Part shown: in pieces, positions 1-9,569 of the stretch | How the letters are laid out: each line of letters starts with the position of its first letter | How positions within the stretch are numbered: the stretch's first letter is position 1 | Origin: Jiangella alba | Lineage (GTDB): Bacteria; Actinomycetota; Actinomycetes; Jiangellales; Jiangellaceae | DNA: 64,000 nt | Direction: 5' to 3' | Assembly (NCBI RefSeq): GCF_900106035.1 | Contig: NZ_FNUC01000003.1 | Span: 868,001-932,000, forward strand | Notes under the pieces: generated by a model | What the model was told of the DNA's origin: nothing | What the model saw: the letters and a program-made list of their open reading frames with translations, nothing else | The model's database searches: none | Position numbers and translations under genes: made by a program

Positions 1-230
1 CACTCCTCGACCGGCGACCCGATGCGGGCGCGGAGCCCGTCGAAGTAGGCGGCGTCGGCGACACCGGCCGGCGCGGAAGCGGCGCCGTCGAGGACGAGCG
101 CCCGGAGCCGCTGCTGGTCCTGGTCGCGGCGGATCAGCTCTCGCACGTACTCGCTGCTCGTGCCGTAACCGCGCTCCGCGACCTGCTGCTCGACGAACGT
201 CTTGAGCGCTTCGGGGAGCGAGATGTTCAT
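1..230 (-). CDS. ParD-family type II antitoxin (3' end cut by window edge)
   Basis: About 76 residues are visible before the window edge. The N-terminus MNISLPEALKTFVEQQ followed by RGYGTSSEYVRELIRRDQ is the ribbon-helix-helix of ParD antitoxins: the strand binds DNA and the GTSSEYVR segment begins the second helix. ParD proteins repress their own operon and neutralise a ParE/RelE-type toxin that is normally encoded just downstream, which here would lie outside the window. ATG at 230 is used; a GTG at 239, three codons earlier, is also possible. A perfect inverted repeat lies about 30 bases upstream. The family call is from motif recognition. Confidence 0.85.
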   Translation of the reverse strand, partial: MNISLPEALKTFVEQQVAERGYGTSSEYVRELIRRDQDQQRLRALVLDGAASAPAGVADAAYFDGLRARIGSPVEE

Positions 231-260
231 GGTGCTCACGAAGGCAGGATAGCCCGCCGA

Positions 261-275
261 TGGCAAGAATTGCCA
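261..275. promoter_or_regulatory. Inverted repeat, likely antitoxin operator
   Basis: TGGCAA-GAA-TTGCCA has perfect 6-base arms with a 3-base centre. It lies between the ParD-like gene (start 230, minus) and the end of the convergent-side gene at 288. A TATCCT hexamer, a plausible minus-strand -10, lies between the repeat and the gene start. ParD proteins bind such repeats to autoregulate; that role here is inferred. Confidence 0.5.
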
Positions 276-287
276 TGCCGCGCGGAG

Positions 288-752
288 TCAGGCGGGCCGC
301 TCGTCCACGTCGCCGATGTGGACGTCGATGCGGGCGGCGGGAAGCGGCGGTGCGTCCGCGCCGAGGACGGAGCGGACCGTCTCGTACGCCGCCCGCCGGA
401 CGGACTCGGCGAGCGGGTGGACCGGTTCGGGGTAGCGGACGGCGACGGTGACCAGCAGTGACGTGAGGAGGTCGCCGTCGAGGTCGAGCCGGACGTGGGT
501 GGCCTGCACGCCGTCGACGGCGTCGACGGCGGCCTGGAGGTGACTGGTGACCACCTGGTCGCTGACGTGGAAGACGCCGGCGCCGTCGTGGGCGCGCACG
601 GGCCGGGACCGGCGGGTGGCGGCGAGGACGGACTGCAGGATCCGCTGCGACGACGCCGTCCAGCCGTGGTCGGTGTAGCCGCGCAGTGCGGACGCGGCGC
701 GGTCGACCACGGCGGTGCCGGGATCGTCGCCGGAGCCGGGGGTCAGCGCCAT
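288..752 (-). CDS. Asp23/Gls24-like protein coupled to ECF sigma factor
   Basis: 154 residues. The segment from about residue 60, with V-T-S-H-L-Q-A-A-V-D-A-V-D-G-V and then a strand rich in V/L, has the alternating pattern of the small alpha/beta Asp23/Gls24 fold, and the paralogues at 1544-3899 support that reading. The start ATG lies inside the last codons of the sigma gene (10-base overlap), so translation is probably coupled. It may act with the sigma factor in sensing envelope stress, possibly as an anti-sigma-like partner, but no zinc-binding anti-sigma motif is visible. Function is inferred. Confidence 0.6.
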   Translation of the reverse strand: MALTPGSGDDPGTAVVDRAASALRGYTDHGWTASSQRILQSVLAATRRSRPVRAHDGAGVFHVSDQVVTSHLQAAVDAVDGVQATHVRLDLDGDLLTSLLVTVAVRYPEPVHPLAESVRRAAYETVRSVLGADAPPLPAARIDVHIGDVDERPA

Positions 753-1306
753 GCGGCCAGCCTCTCCGCGAGCCGCCGCCGGGCCCGGTGCAGCAGTCCG
801 CGGACGACGTCGCGGGAGGTGTGCATGATCTCGGCGATCTCCTCGTAGCTGAGCTCGTCGACCTCGCGCAGCAGCCAGGCCACCCGCTGCGGCTCGGGCA
901 GGCCGGCCAGCGCGTCGTCGAGCGCGGCCACCAGCTCGTTCTCGATGATGCCGTGCGCGGGGTCGCCGCCGGGGTCGGCCGGCGCCGGGTGCTCGCCGGC
1001 CTCCAGCGGGACGGGGCGGCGCTTGCGCCGCACGTTGTGCGCCTTGTTGAGGGTCAGCCGCAGCAGCCAGCTGCGCAGCGCCGCCGCGCCGCGGAAGTCG
1101 GCCAGGTGCCGCCACGCCGCCAGCAGCGCGTCCTGCACCGCCTCCTCGGCGTCACCGTCGTCGAGGAGGACCCGGCGGGCGAGCCGGTACATGACCGGGC
1201 CGTGCCGCCGCGCGATGACGCCGAAGGCCACCCGGTCGCCGAGTCCCGCGCGGCGGGCCAGGACCAGGTCGTCCAGCTGCTCCGGCAGCCCGGACCCGTC
1301 GCTCAC
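743..1306 (-). CDS. ECF-type RNA polymerase sigma factor
   Basis: 187 residues from GTG. The N-terminal half is sigma region 2: the R-R-H-G-P-V-M-Y-R-L-A-R-R segment and D-A-E-E-A-V-Q-D-A-L-L-A-A-W match region 2.1-2.2. The C-terminal half is region 4, with LPEPQRVAWLLREVDELSYEE and the helix-turn-helix I-A-E-I-M-H-T-S-R-D-V-V-R-G-L-L-H-R-A-R-R-R-L. No region 3 is present, as in extracytoplasmic-function sigma factors. It is transcribed divergently from the Asp23/AmaP operon starting near 1416, with about 110 bases between them. Control of that operon by this factor is a reasonable inference, but I could not identify a convincing ECF promoter pair. Confidence 0.9.
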   Translation of the reverse strand: MSDGSGLPEQLDDLVLARRAGLGDRVAFGVIARRHGPVMYRLARRVLLDDGDAEEAVQDALLAAWRHLADFRGAAALRSWLLRLTLNKAHNVRRKRRPVPLEAGEHPAPADPGGDPAHGIIENELVAALDDALAGLPEPQRVAWLLREVDELSYEEIAEIMHTSRDVVRGLLHRARRRLAERLAAWR

Positions 1307-1543
1307 ACCGATCCCATGACCGGAATGTCGGAAAACATGCGTGACGTCCGTCCGGGATCGCGTGTCTAACGACTGACAGCCGCGCGAGCGGTCAGCGACC
1401 AGGGGGAGGTCAGCGATGACCACGGACGGACCGACCATGCCGTCGACGGCGAGCAGTGGGGGACGAGCGGGGCGAGCGGGACGACGAGCGGGGCGTCCGC
1501 CGCGACCCGCGAGCAGCAGCGGGAGCCGGCGCAGGGGCCGCTG

Positions 1544-1933
1544 GTGACGGAGATGGGCCGGACCACCATCGCCGACAGCGTCGTGTCGAAGATCGCCGGG
1601 ATCTCCGCGCGCGAGGTCTCCGGCGTGCACGACCTCGGTGGCGGGGCCGCCCGGATGGTCGGGGCCATCCGGGAACGGATCCCCGGCTCGCGCACGAACC
1701 TCCAGCAGGGCGTCTCGGTCGAGGTGGGAGAGCGCCAGGCGGCCGTCGACATCGACATCGTCGCCGAGTACGGGGTGTCCGTCGTGGACCTCTCGACCGG
1801 CATCCGGCGCAACGTGATCGCCGCGGTGGAGCGGATGACCGGGCTCGAGGTCACCGAGGTGAACGTCACCGTCAACGACGTCTACCTCGAGGGCGAGGAC
1901 GACGGGGACCAGCGCGAGAGCCGGGTCGAATGA
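1544..1933 (+). CDS. Asp23/Gls24 family envelope stress response protein
   Basis: 129 residues from GTG 1544. G-R-T-T-I-A-D-S-V-V-S-K-I-A-G-I-S-A-R-E-V is the hallmark start of actinobacterial Asp23 proteins, and the C-terminus T-E-V-N-V-T-V-N-D-V ends the fold. First gene of a tight operon; its stop overlaps the next start (ATGA). The start is uncertain. A much better ribosome site (AGGGGGAGG) precedes ATG 1416, but that frame runs out of step at a run of five G (1458-1462) and stops near 1543. One extra G in the run would join both parts into one protein of about 172 residues with a Ser/Gly/Thr-rich N-terminus. Confidence 0.85.
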   Translation: MTEMGRTTIADSVVSKIAGISAREVSGVHDLGGGAARMVGAIRERIPGSRTNLQQGVSVEVGERQAAVDIDIVAEYGVSVVDLSTGIRRNVIAAVERMTGLEVTEVNVTVNDVYLEGEDDGDQRESRVE

Positions 1934-2259
1934 TCTCGATGGAGCGGCTGACGGCGGACGCCGACCCGGCCGAGATCGTCGCGGCGGCCGTGGGCGCGGT
2001 GCCGGGCGTGGCGGGGCTCTACGGCGGGCTGTTCGGCGAGGTCGCGACGCACCTCGTGGGCCGGCGGGTGCCCGGCGTCCGGATCGACGACGTCGGCAAC
2101 GCCGAGGTGCACGTGGTCGTGCACTGGGACCAGCCGGTGCCGGCGACGGCGTACGCCGTCCGGCGGGCGGTGGCGCGGCTGGTGCCCGGCGAGGTGCACG
2201 TGGTGGTCGACGACGTCGCCGGGCCGGCCGAGCCCGCGGGTCACGGGGGCGGCGCATGA
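1930..2259 (+). CDS. Small Asp23-like operon protein
   Basis: 109 residues. The pattern A-A-A-V-G-A-V-P-G-V-A-G-L-Y-G-G, a central V-E-V-H-V-V-V-like strand and a C-terminal V-H-V-V-V-D-D-V resemble a shortened Asp23 domain with both beta strands kept. It overlaps the preceding gene and the following DUF2273-like gene by ATGA, so the three are almost certainly co-translated. Its specific job is unknown; likely an accessory member of the envelope complex. Confidence 0.65.
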   Translation: MISMERLTADADPAEIVAAAVGAVPGVAGLYGGLFGEVATHLVGRRVPGVRIDDVGNAEVHVVVHWDQPVPATAYAVRRAVARLVPGEVHVVVDDVAGPAEPAGHGGGA

Positions 2260-2435
2260 ACACGGTGACCATCGGCCTGTTCGCGGGCCTGCTGCTCGGG
2301 GTGGCCGCGGCGGCGGGCGGCTTCTGGGGGTTCGTCGTCGCGGTGCTGCTCGGGCTGCTGGGCGCGGCGGTGGCCGGCCAGGTGTCCGGCGAGCTGGACG
2401 TCACCGCGGTCCTGCGCGGCCGGGACCGGGAGTGA
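2256..2435 (+). CDS. DUF2273-like small membrane protein
   Basis: 59 residues, from ATG 2256 overlapping the previous stop. Almost all of residues 4-43 is hydrophobic (GLFAGLLLGVAAAAGGFWGF then VVAVLLGLLGAAVAG), enough for two membrane spans, with a charged tail ending RGRDRE. DUF2273 proteins accompany Asp23 and AmaP in Firmicutes and Actinobacteria and are thought to sit in the membrane with them. Assignment rests on size, two-helix layout and position. Confidence 0.75.
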   Translation: MNTVTIGLFAGLLLGVAAAAGGFWGFVVAVLLGLLGAAVAGQVSGELDVTAVLRGRDRE

Positions 2436-2436
2436 C

Positions 2437-3330
2437 GTGACCACGGGGGTAGAGGCGGCGGAGGCCGACGCCCGCGGCCGGCTCGTCATCCACGAGCGCG
2501 TCGTCCGGAAGATCGCCGAGCAGGCCGCCGCGACCGTCGCCGGGCGCACGGAGCAGACCACGATGTGGGAGCGCCTCGGCCGCCGGCGGCTGCCACACGC
2601 CTCGGCCCGGGTGCTGGGCCGGCATGTCCGCGTCGAGGCCGAGGTCAGCGCGCCGGGGGGTCGCGCGCTGCCCGGCCTCGCCGCCGACGTCCGCGACGCC
2701 GTCGCCCGCGAGGTCGGCGAGCTCACCGGGCTCACCGTCGACCGCGTGGACGTGCGAGTGGCGGCGGTCGCGCCGTACCGGCCGCCGCCGGAGGCCGAGC
2801 CGCTGCCGGCGGCGGGCCGGCCGGCCGCGCCCGGGATCGCCCGCAAGGCCGGGCTGCTGGTGGCGCTGCTCCTCGTCGCGCTGGGCGCCGCCGGCGTCTA
2901 CGACGCGCTGGTGCAGGGCGACGTCGTCGACGGGCGGAAGTTGGTCGAGCCGGCGCTGGAGTGGCTGGACGGGCTGGAGCCGCAGGACTGGATGGTTCCG
3001 GCCGGCATCGCAGTCGCCGTCGTGGGCCTGCTGCTCGTCCTGGCGGCGCTCTGGCCGCGGCCGCGCCGGTCGCTCCCCGTCGCGGCGCGGACCGGTGTGT
3101 TCGCCACGCGCGGCGCCGTCGAGGAGCTGACGGTCGACAGCGCGGCCGGTCATGGCGGGGTGCTCGACGCGAGCGCACGGGCACGGCGGCGGGGCGTCCG
3201 CGTCCGGGTGCGCACGGACGGCGAGCCGGGGACGCCCGCCGAGGTGCGGCAGGGCGTCACCGAGCGGCTGGCCCGGCTGGTCCGGACGCCGAAGGTGCGC
3301 GTGGGCGCACGGCGGAAGGAGCGGCGGTGA
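2437..3330 (+). CDS. Asp23 domain fused to DUF6286-type membrane region
   Basis: 297 residues from GTG, one base after the previous stop. Residues about 12-110 are a second Asp23-like domain (I-H-E-R-V-V-R-K-I-A-E-Q-A-A). Two hydrophobic spans follow, about 136-156 (KAGLLVALLLVALGAAGVYD) and about 187-206 (VPAGIAVAVVGLLLVLAALW), flanking a loop that would be on the other side of the membrane. The C-terminal 90 residues are a basic Asp23-like strand pattern ending KRR-rich. The architecture fits actinobacterial DUF6286 proteins, which anchor the Asp23 assembly. Confidence 0.75.
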   Translation: MTTGVEAAEADARGRLVIHERVVRKIAEQAAATVAGRTEQTTMWERLGRRRLPHASARVLGRHVRVEAEVSAPGGRALPGLAADVRDAVAREVGELTGLTVDRVDVRVAAVAPYRPPPEAEPLPAAGRPAAPGIARKAGLLVALLLVALGAAGVYDALVQGDVVDGRKLVEPALEWLDGLEPQDWMVPAGIAVAVVGLLLVLAALWPRPRRSLPVAARTGVFATRGAVEELTVDSAAGHGGVLDASARARRRGVRVRVRTDGEPGTPAEVRQGVTERLARLVRTPKVRVGARRKERR

Positions 3331-3899
3331 ACCGGGCGGCGGCCGGGGCCGAGCGGCTCGCCGTCCTGCTCGTGGGGCTGGCGTTGCTGGCACTCGGTGC
3401 GGCGGCGGCCGCCTGGGAGCTGGACTGGATCCCGGACGCCGTCGACCGGCTCGACGTCTCGGCGCTGCTCGGCCGCACCGACGAGAGCTGGTGGCCCTGG
3501 GCGGTCGGGCTGCTGGGTCTGCTCCTGCTGGTGCTCGGCCTGCTGTGGTTGCGGGCGCACGCGCACCGCCGCAGCCTCGGCCGGCTGACTCTGCCCGGGA
3601 CCGGACGCCGCGGGGCGCTCGAGGCCGACTCGGGCGCGTTGGTCGACGCGGCGTCGGAGGCGCTGGACGAGACGCCGGGCGTGACCGCCCGTGGCGGCCG
3701 GATCTGGCGCGACCAGCGCGAGGTGGTCGTGGAGTTGCGGGCCGCCCTCGACCCCGGCGCCGACCTGGACGAGGTCGCCGAGGCCGCCGACCGGGCGGCG
3801 TCCGTCCTCGGTGCCGGCCTCGGGCCGCAGGCGCCGGCGCGCTGCCGGGTGCTCCTGGTCCGCGGCCGGCGGCGGGCCCGGCGGACCAGGGTGCGGTGA
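3327..3899 (+). CDS. amaP: AmaP-like alkaline shock membrane anchor protein
   Basis: 190 residues from GTG overlapping the previous stop (GTGA). Two membrane spans, about residues 9-29 and 54-74, surround a short loop containing D-E-S-W-W-P-W. The cytoplasmic C-terminus has the V-T-A-R-G-G-R-I and [11 protein letters not shown] strands of the AmaP/Asp23 interaction domain. In Staphylococcus AmaP holds Asp23 at the membrane; this is the last gene of the operon and is followed by a strong hairpin at 3931. Confidence 0.8.
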   Translation: MNRAAAGAERLAVLLVGLALLALGAAAAAWELDWIPDAVDRLDVSALLGRTDESWWPWAVGLLGLLLLVLGLLWLRAHAHRRSLGRLTLPGTGRRGALEADSGALVDAASEALDETPGVTARGGRIWRDQREVVVELRAALDPGADLDEVAEAADRAASVLGAGLGPQAPARCRVLLVRGRRRARRTRVR

Positions 3900-3930
3900 G
3901 CCCCGGAGCGGCCCGGGGCGACGCGGGACC

Positions 3931-3967
3931 GGCGGGAGGCGCGGTGCGGGGGACCGCGCCTCCCGCC
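3931..3967 (+). terminator. Hairpin terminator of Asp23/AmaP operon
   Basis: Perfect 15-base arms GGCGGGAGGCGCGGT and ACCGCGCCTCCCGCC with a 7-base loop, 31 bases after the amaP stop. There is no T run, as is common in high-GC actinobacteria. Confidence 0.8.
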
Positions 3968-4051
3968 CAGCATCTGAACGCCGATTCCGGATGGTGAGAC
4001 ATCCGGGGATCTGCCTTGACGTGCACCCTGCGGGTGAGGGACGGTGCATTC

Positions 4052-4081
4052 GTGCGTTTCGGCATTCTCGTACTTCATTAG
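4052..4081 (+). CDS. ilvL: ilvBNC leader peptide
   Basis: GTG start, nine codons: VRFGILVLH then TAG. The run Ile-Leu-Val-Leu places branched-chain amino acid codons directly before the stop. The stretch coding for I-L-V-L and the following GCGCGTC resemble the ilvB leader known in Streptomyces (family knowledge). A TTGACG hexamer at 4016-4021 could be the -35 element, so the leader RNA may begin very close to the GTG. Stalling at these codons when charged tRNAs are scarce would allow readthrough into ilvB. Confidence 0.8.
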   Translation: MRFGILVLH

Positions 4082-4145
4082 CGCGTCAGGCGATCCAGCC
4101 GACGCGCTACCCCTCGTCAGCCCTCACCGGGCGGAGGGGTTTTTT
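4079..4145 (+). promoter_or_regulatory. Transcription attenuator of ilvBNC
   Basis: Two stem-loops follow the leader peptide. The first pairs TAGCGCGTC (4079-4087) with GACGCGCTA (4101-4109) and includes the leader stop codon in its base. The second pairs ACCCCTC (4109-4115) with GAGGGGT (4134-4140), with an alternative CCCTC at 4121-4125 using the same right arm, and runs straight into six T: a classic intrinsic terminator 56 bases before ilvB. This is the layout of ribosome-mediated attenuation; no T-box features are present. Confidence 0.85.
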
Positions 4146-4200
4146 GTTGCACGGGACACCTCGAAACGGACACACGACCACACAGCAGAAGGGTCCGGCC

Positions 4201-5972
4201 ATGCCGCAGGGACAGCCCACCAGGGACAACGGGACGACGATGACGGGCGCCGCCAGCCTCATCCGCTCGCTCGAGGCGGTCGGCGTCGACACCGTATTCG
4301 GCATTCCCGGTGGCGCCATTCTCCCTGCGTATGACCCGATGTTCGACTCCCAGCAGATCCGCCACATCCTGGTCCGGCACGAGCAGGGCGCCGGTCACGC
4401 GGCCGAGGGGTACGCCCTGGCCACCGGCAAGCCGGGCGTCTGCATGGCCACGTCGGGGCCGGGCGCCACGAACCTCGTCACGCCCATCGCCGACGCGCAC
4501 ATGGACTCCGTCCCGATGGTCGCGGTCACCGGCCAGGTCGCGTCGGCGGCCATCGGCACCGACGCGTTCCAGGAAGCCGACATCCGCGGCATCTCGATGC
4601 CCATCACCAAGCACAACTACCTGGTCACCGACCCCGCGGAGATCCCGCGCACCATCGCCGAGGCGTTCCACATCGCGACCACGGGGCGGCCCGGGCCGGT
4701 CCTCGTCGACGTCGCCAAGGACGCCATGCAGGCCATGACGACGTTCCGCTGGCCGGTCGAGCTCGACCTCCCCGGCTACCGCCCGGTCACCCGTCCGCAC
4801 GCCAAGCAGGTGCGCGAGGCGGCCCGGCTGATGGCGTCGGCGAAGCGCCCGGTCCTGTACGTGGGCGGCGGCGTGCTGCGCGCCCGCGCGTGGGCCGAGC
4901 TGCGCCGGCTGGCCGAGCTGACCGGGTTCCCCGTCGTCACCACGCTGACCGCGCGCGGCGCGTTCCCCGACAGCCACCAGCAGCACCTCGGCATGCCGGG
5001 CATGCACGGCGGCGTCGCGGCGGTCACGGCGCTGCAGAAGGCCGACCTGCTGATCGCGCTGGGCGCCCGGTTCGACGACCGCGTCACGGGGAAGCTGTCG
5101 TCGTTCGCGCCCAACGCCGCCGTCATCCACGCCGACATCGACCCCGCCGAGATCTCCAAGAACCGCGTCGCCGACGTCCCGATCGTGGGCGACTGCAAGG
5201 AGGTCATCACCGAGCTGATCCCGGCCGTCGAGGCCGAGTACGCCGCCGGCACGCAGGCCGACCTCACCGGCTGGTGGCGCCAGCTGGACCAGTGGCGCGA
5301 GAACTACCCGCTGGGCTACACGCCGGCCGAGAACGGCGAGCTCATGCCGCAGTACGTCATCGAAAGACTCGGGCGGCTGGTCGGATCGGACGCCATCTAC
5401 GTCGCCGGCGTCGGCCAGCACCAGATGTGGGCGTCGCAGTACATCTCCTACGAGAACCCCAACACCTGGCTGAACTCCGGCGGCGCCGGCACCATGGGCT
5501 ACGCCGTCCCGGCGGCCATGGGCGCGAAGGCCGGCCGGCCCGAGGCCACCGTCTGGGCCATCGACGGCGACGGCTGCTTCCAGATGACGAACCAAGAGCT
5601 CGCCACCTGCGCCATCGAGGGCATCCCGATCAAGGTGGCGGTCATCAACAACGAGAGCCTCGGCATGGTCCGGCAGTGGCAGACGCTGTTCTACGAGGGC
5701 CGCTACTCCAACACCGACCTCGGCAGCCGCCGCATCCCCGACTTCGCCAAGCTGGCCGAGGCCTACGGCTGCGTCGGGCTGCGCTGCGACACCGCCGAGG
5801 ACGTCGACGCCACCATCGAGAAGGCCATGGCCGTCGACGACCGGCCGGTCGTGGTCGACTTCGGCGTCCACCGCGACGCCATGGTGTGGCCCATGGTCGC
5901 CGCTGGCACCAGCAACGACGAGATCCAGATCGCCCGGGGGATGGCCCCGGAATGGGACAGGAGCGACGACTG

Positions 5973-5973
<1 letters not shown>
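4201..5973 (+). CDS. ilvB: Acetolactate synthase, large catalytic subunit
   Basis: 590 residues, the normal length. Condenses two pyruvates to acetolactate, or pyruvate with 2-oxobutyrate to acetohydroxybutyrate, with ThDP, Mg and FAD. The catalytic glutamate is E61 in [13 protein letters not shown]; the ThDP-binding motif begins G-D-G-C-F at residues 456-460 and ends N-N-E-S about 26 residues later. ATG 4201 is chosen; M14 could also start but lies next to the conserved domain. It overlaps ilvN by one base and is controlled by the attenuator upstream. Confidence 0.97.
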
Positions 5974-7554
<1,581 letters not shown>

Positions 7555-7571
7555 CGCGGTTCCGCGGTTCC

Positions 7572-7611
7572 GGCCGGCGGGGAGCACCTGCGTGAGGGCT
7601 CCCCGCCGGCC
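7572..7611 (+). terminator. Terminator of ilvBNC
   Basis: Perfect 14-base arms GGCCGGCGGGGAGC and GCTCCCCGCCGGCC with a 12-base loop, starting 18 bases after the ilvC stop. Confidence 0.85.
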
Positions 7612-7637
7612 TCCATTCCCGTGACGAGGGGGCGGTC

Positions 7638-8276
7638 TTGATCTCGACGACTCACCTGCTGGCGTTCGTCGTCAGCTCGTTCATCCTCATCGCGATCCCC
7701 GGGCCGAGCGTGCTGTTCACCGTCGGCCGGGCGCTGGTGCTGGGCCGTCGCGGCGGTCTCGCGTCGGCGGCCGGCAACTCCGCCGGCGCGTTCCTGCAGG
7801 CGCTGGCCGTGGCGTTCGGCCTCGGCGCCATCGTCGAGCGCTCCATCGTCGTCTTCACCGTCATCAAGTTCGTCGGCGCCGCATACCTCGTCTACCTCGG
7901 CGTGCAGGCCATCCGGCACCGCCGGTCCTTCGCCGACACGGCGGCCGGCGCGGTCCGGCTCACCAGCGCACGCCGTGCCGCGCGCGAGGCGTTCGTCGTC
8001 GGGCTGACGAACCCCAAGGTCATCGTGTTCTTCGCGGCCGTCCTCCCGCAGTTCGTCGACCCCGCCGGCGCGGCCGCGAGCGTGCAGATGCTGCTGTTCG
8101 GCGCGGTGTTCACGGTCATGGCGTTCCTCATGGACAGCTGCTGGGCCATCGGCGCCGGCTCCGCGCGCGACTGGTTCGCCCGGTCGCCGGGGCGGCTGGG
8201 CCACTTCAGCGCCGTCGGCGGCGTCGCGATGATCGGGCTGGGCGCGCGACTGGCGGTCACCGGCCGCAACGACTGA
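7638..8276 (+). CDS. LysE/RhtB-family amino acid exporter
   Basis: 212 residues from TTG with GAGGGGG upstream. About six hydrophobic helices; the N-terminus A-I-P-G-P-S-V-L-F-T and the central G-L-T-N-P-K are the two diagnostic LysE-superfamily motifs. Members export amino acids such as lysine, threonine, homoserine or leucine. Position directly after ilvBNC makes a BCAA overflow role conceivable, but the substrate cannot be read from the sequence and the ilvC terminator separates the transcripts. Confidence 0.85.
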   Translation: MISTTHLLAFVVSSFILIAIPGPSVLFTVGRALVLGRRGGLASAAGNSAGAFLQALAVAFGLGAIVERSIVVFTVIKFVGAAYLVYLGVQAIRHRRSFADTAAGAVRLTSARRAAREAFVVGLTNPKVIVFFAAVLPQFVDPAGAAASVQMLLFGAVFTVMAFLMDSCWAIGAGSARDWFARSPGRLGHFSAVGGVAMIGLGARLAVTGRND

Positions 8277-8305
8277 CTGTCGGTGCCCGTGGGTACCGTC
8301 GGGTC

Positions 8306-9103
8306 ATGCTGGTCCGCCGGCCACACGCCGCGCTCGCGCCGTTCGTCGAGCACCTCTGGTACCTCGACGAGCCGCTGCCGCCCGGCCGCGACCGCACCCT
8401 GCCCACCGGCGCCGCGCAGCTCGTCGTCAACCTCGCCGCCGACCGCCTGAACTGGTACGAGGGCCCTGGCCTCGGCGTTCGCGGCGGGGTCGGTGGCGCC
8501 GGCATCTGCGCCCCGCTGGCCCGGCCCATCGGCGTCGACACCGCCGACCAGGCCAGCACCGCCGGCGTCGTGTTCCGTCCCGGCGGCGTCGTGGCCTTCG
8601 GCGACGTCCCGGCGGCGGAGCTGACCGACCCCGTCACTCCACTGGCCGACCTCTGGGGCCCGGACGGCGCGAGCGTGCGCGAGCGGGTCCTGGCCGCTCC
8701 CACCCCGCAGCGGCGGCTGGACGTGCTCGAGTGGGCGCTGCTGGCGCGGCTGCGGGTCGGGGGCGGCCCCGATGGCGCGCTCGCCTACGCCGTCGCGGCG
8801 CTCGACCGCGGCGCTCCCGTGCACGCCGTCGCCGCCCGGGTCGACGCGTCCGCGTCCACCCTGCAACGCCGCTTCCGCGCCGCCGTCGGGCTGTCGCCCA
8901 AGCAGTTCGGCCGGGTCCGGCGGCTGCAGCGGGTGCTGCGCGCCGCCACCGCCCCCGGCGTCGACTGGGCGGAGGTCGCGGCCCGGCACGGCTACTTCGA
9001 CCAGGCCCACCTCATCAACGACTTCCGCGCCCTCACCGGCCTCACCCCCGCCCGCTACGCCCCACGTTCCGCGGCCGAGCACAACCACGTCCCGCTGCGC
9101 TGA
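8306..9103 (+). CDS. AraC-family transcriptional regulator
   Basis: 265 residues. The N-terminal 150 residues resemble the DUF6597-type sensor (L-A-P-F-V-E-H-L-W-Y-L, then L-P-T-G-A-A-Q-L-V-V-N-L). The C-terminus has two HTH units: V-A-A-R-V-D-A-S-A-S-T-L-Q-R-R-F and V-A-A-R-H-G-Y-F-D-Q-A-H-L-I-N-D-F, the second ending in the conserved A-L-T-G-L-T-P-A-R-Y. It is followed at 9151 by a VOC-family gene, a frequent pairing, so that gene is the likely target. Confidence 0.9.
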   Translation: MLVRRPHAALAPFVEHLWYLDEPLPPGRDRTLPTGAAQLVVNLAADRLNWYEGPGLGVRGGVGGAGICAPLARPIGVDTADQASTAGVVFRPGGVVAFGDVPAAELTDPVTPLADLWGPDGASVRERVLAAPTPQRRLDVLEWALLARLRVGGGPDGALAYAVAALDRGAPVHAVAARVDASASTLQRRFRAAVGLSPKQFGRVRRLQRVLRAATAPGVDWAEVAARHGYFDQAHLINDFRALTGLTPARYAPRSAAEHNHVPLR

Positions 9104-9150
9104 CCGTTTTCTCCAAGCGCGCCACCGCTCCGGCGGGCCACGATGGACGC

Positions 9151-9564
9151 ATGGATGCGATGACCGTGACACCGAAGCTCGTCGTCGACGGGGCGGACGC
9201 CGCGATCGACTTCTACCGCCGCGCGCTCGGCGCCGAGCCCGGCGTGCGCTACGCCGGGCCGGGCGGCCGCGTGGTGTACGCCGAGTTCAGGCTGGGCGGC
9301 GGCACGCTGTCGATCAAGGATGCCGACGAGCACGACCCCGCCGCCGGCGCCCTGTTCACGCTGGAGGTGGCCGATCCGGACGCCGTCGGGGCCGCCCTCG
9401 AGCAGGCCGGCGCGACCGTCGTCTTCCCGATCGGCGACCAGCCGTACGGCATGCGCCAGGGCCGCCTGCGCGACCCGTTCGGCATCCAGTGGATCGTCTC
9501 GCGGCTGACCGAGGACCTCAGCGCCGACGAGGTGCAGCGGCGGCTGGACGGCGCTCCGGGCTGA
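9151..9564 (+). CDS. VOC-family glyoxalase/bleomycin-resistance-like protein
   Basis: 137 residues. V-D-G-A-D-A-A-I-D-F-Y-R-R-A-L-G-A is the first beta-alpha module typical of the PhnB-like branch, and M-R-Q-G-R-L-R-D-P-F-G-I-Q-W the last. Such proteins bind a divalent metal or use the same fold for ligand binding. Whether this one is an enzyme is unclear. It lies 47 bases after the AraC-type gene on the same strand. Confidence 0.85.
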   Translation: MDAMTVTPKLVVDGADAAIDFYRRALGAEPGVRYAGPGGRVVYAEFRLGGGTLSIKDADEHDPAAGALFTLEVADPDAVGAALEQAGATVVFPIGDQPYGMRQGRLRDPFGIQWIVSRLTEDLSADEVQRRLDGAPG

Positions 9565-9569
9565 GCAGG

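Noticed and set aside
1322..1370. GGAAT/GGAAAAC motifs between the sigma and Asp23 genes as an ECF promoter
   Set aside because: No matching -10 at 15-17 bases; motif alone is too weak.
3691..4200. Long in-frame extension of ilvB upstream through the AmaP gene
   Set aside because: It runs through a known gene in another frame, the terminator and the attenuator; ATG 4201 matches the family N-terminus.
4044..4334. 96-codon ORF across the ilvB leader and gene start
   Set aside because: It crosses the terminator hairpin and has no family resemblance; the short VRFGILVLH frame explains the region.
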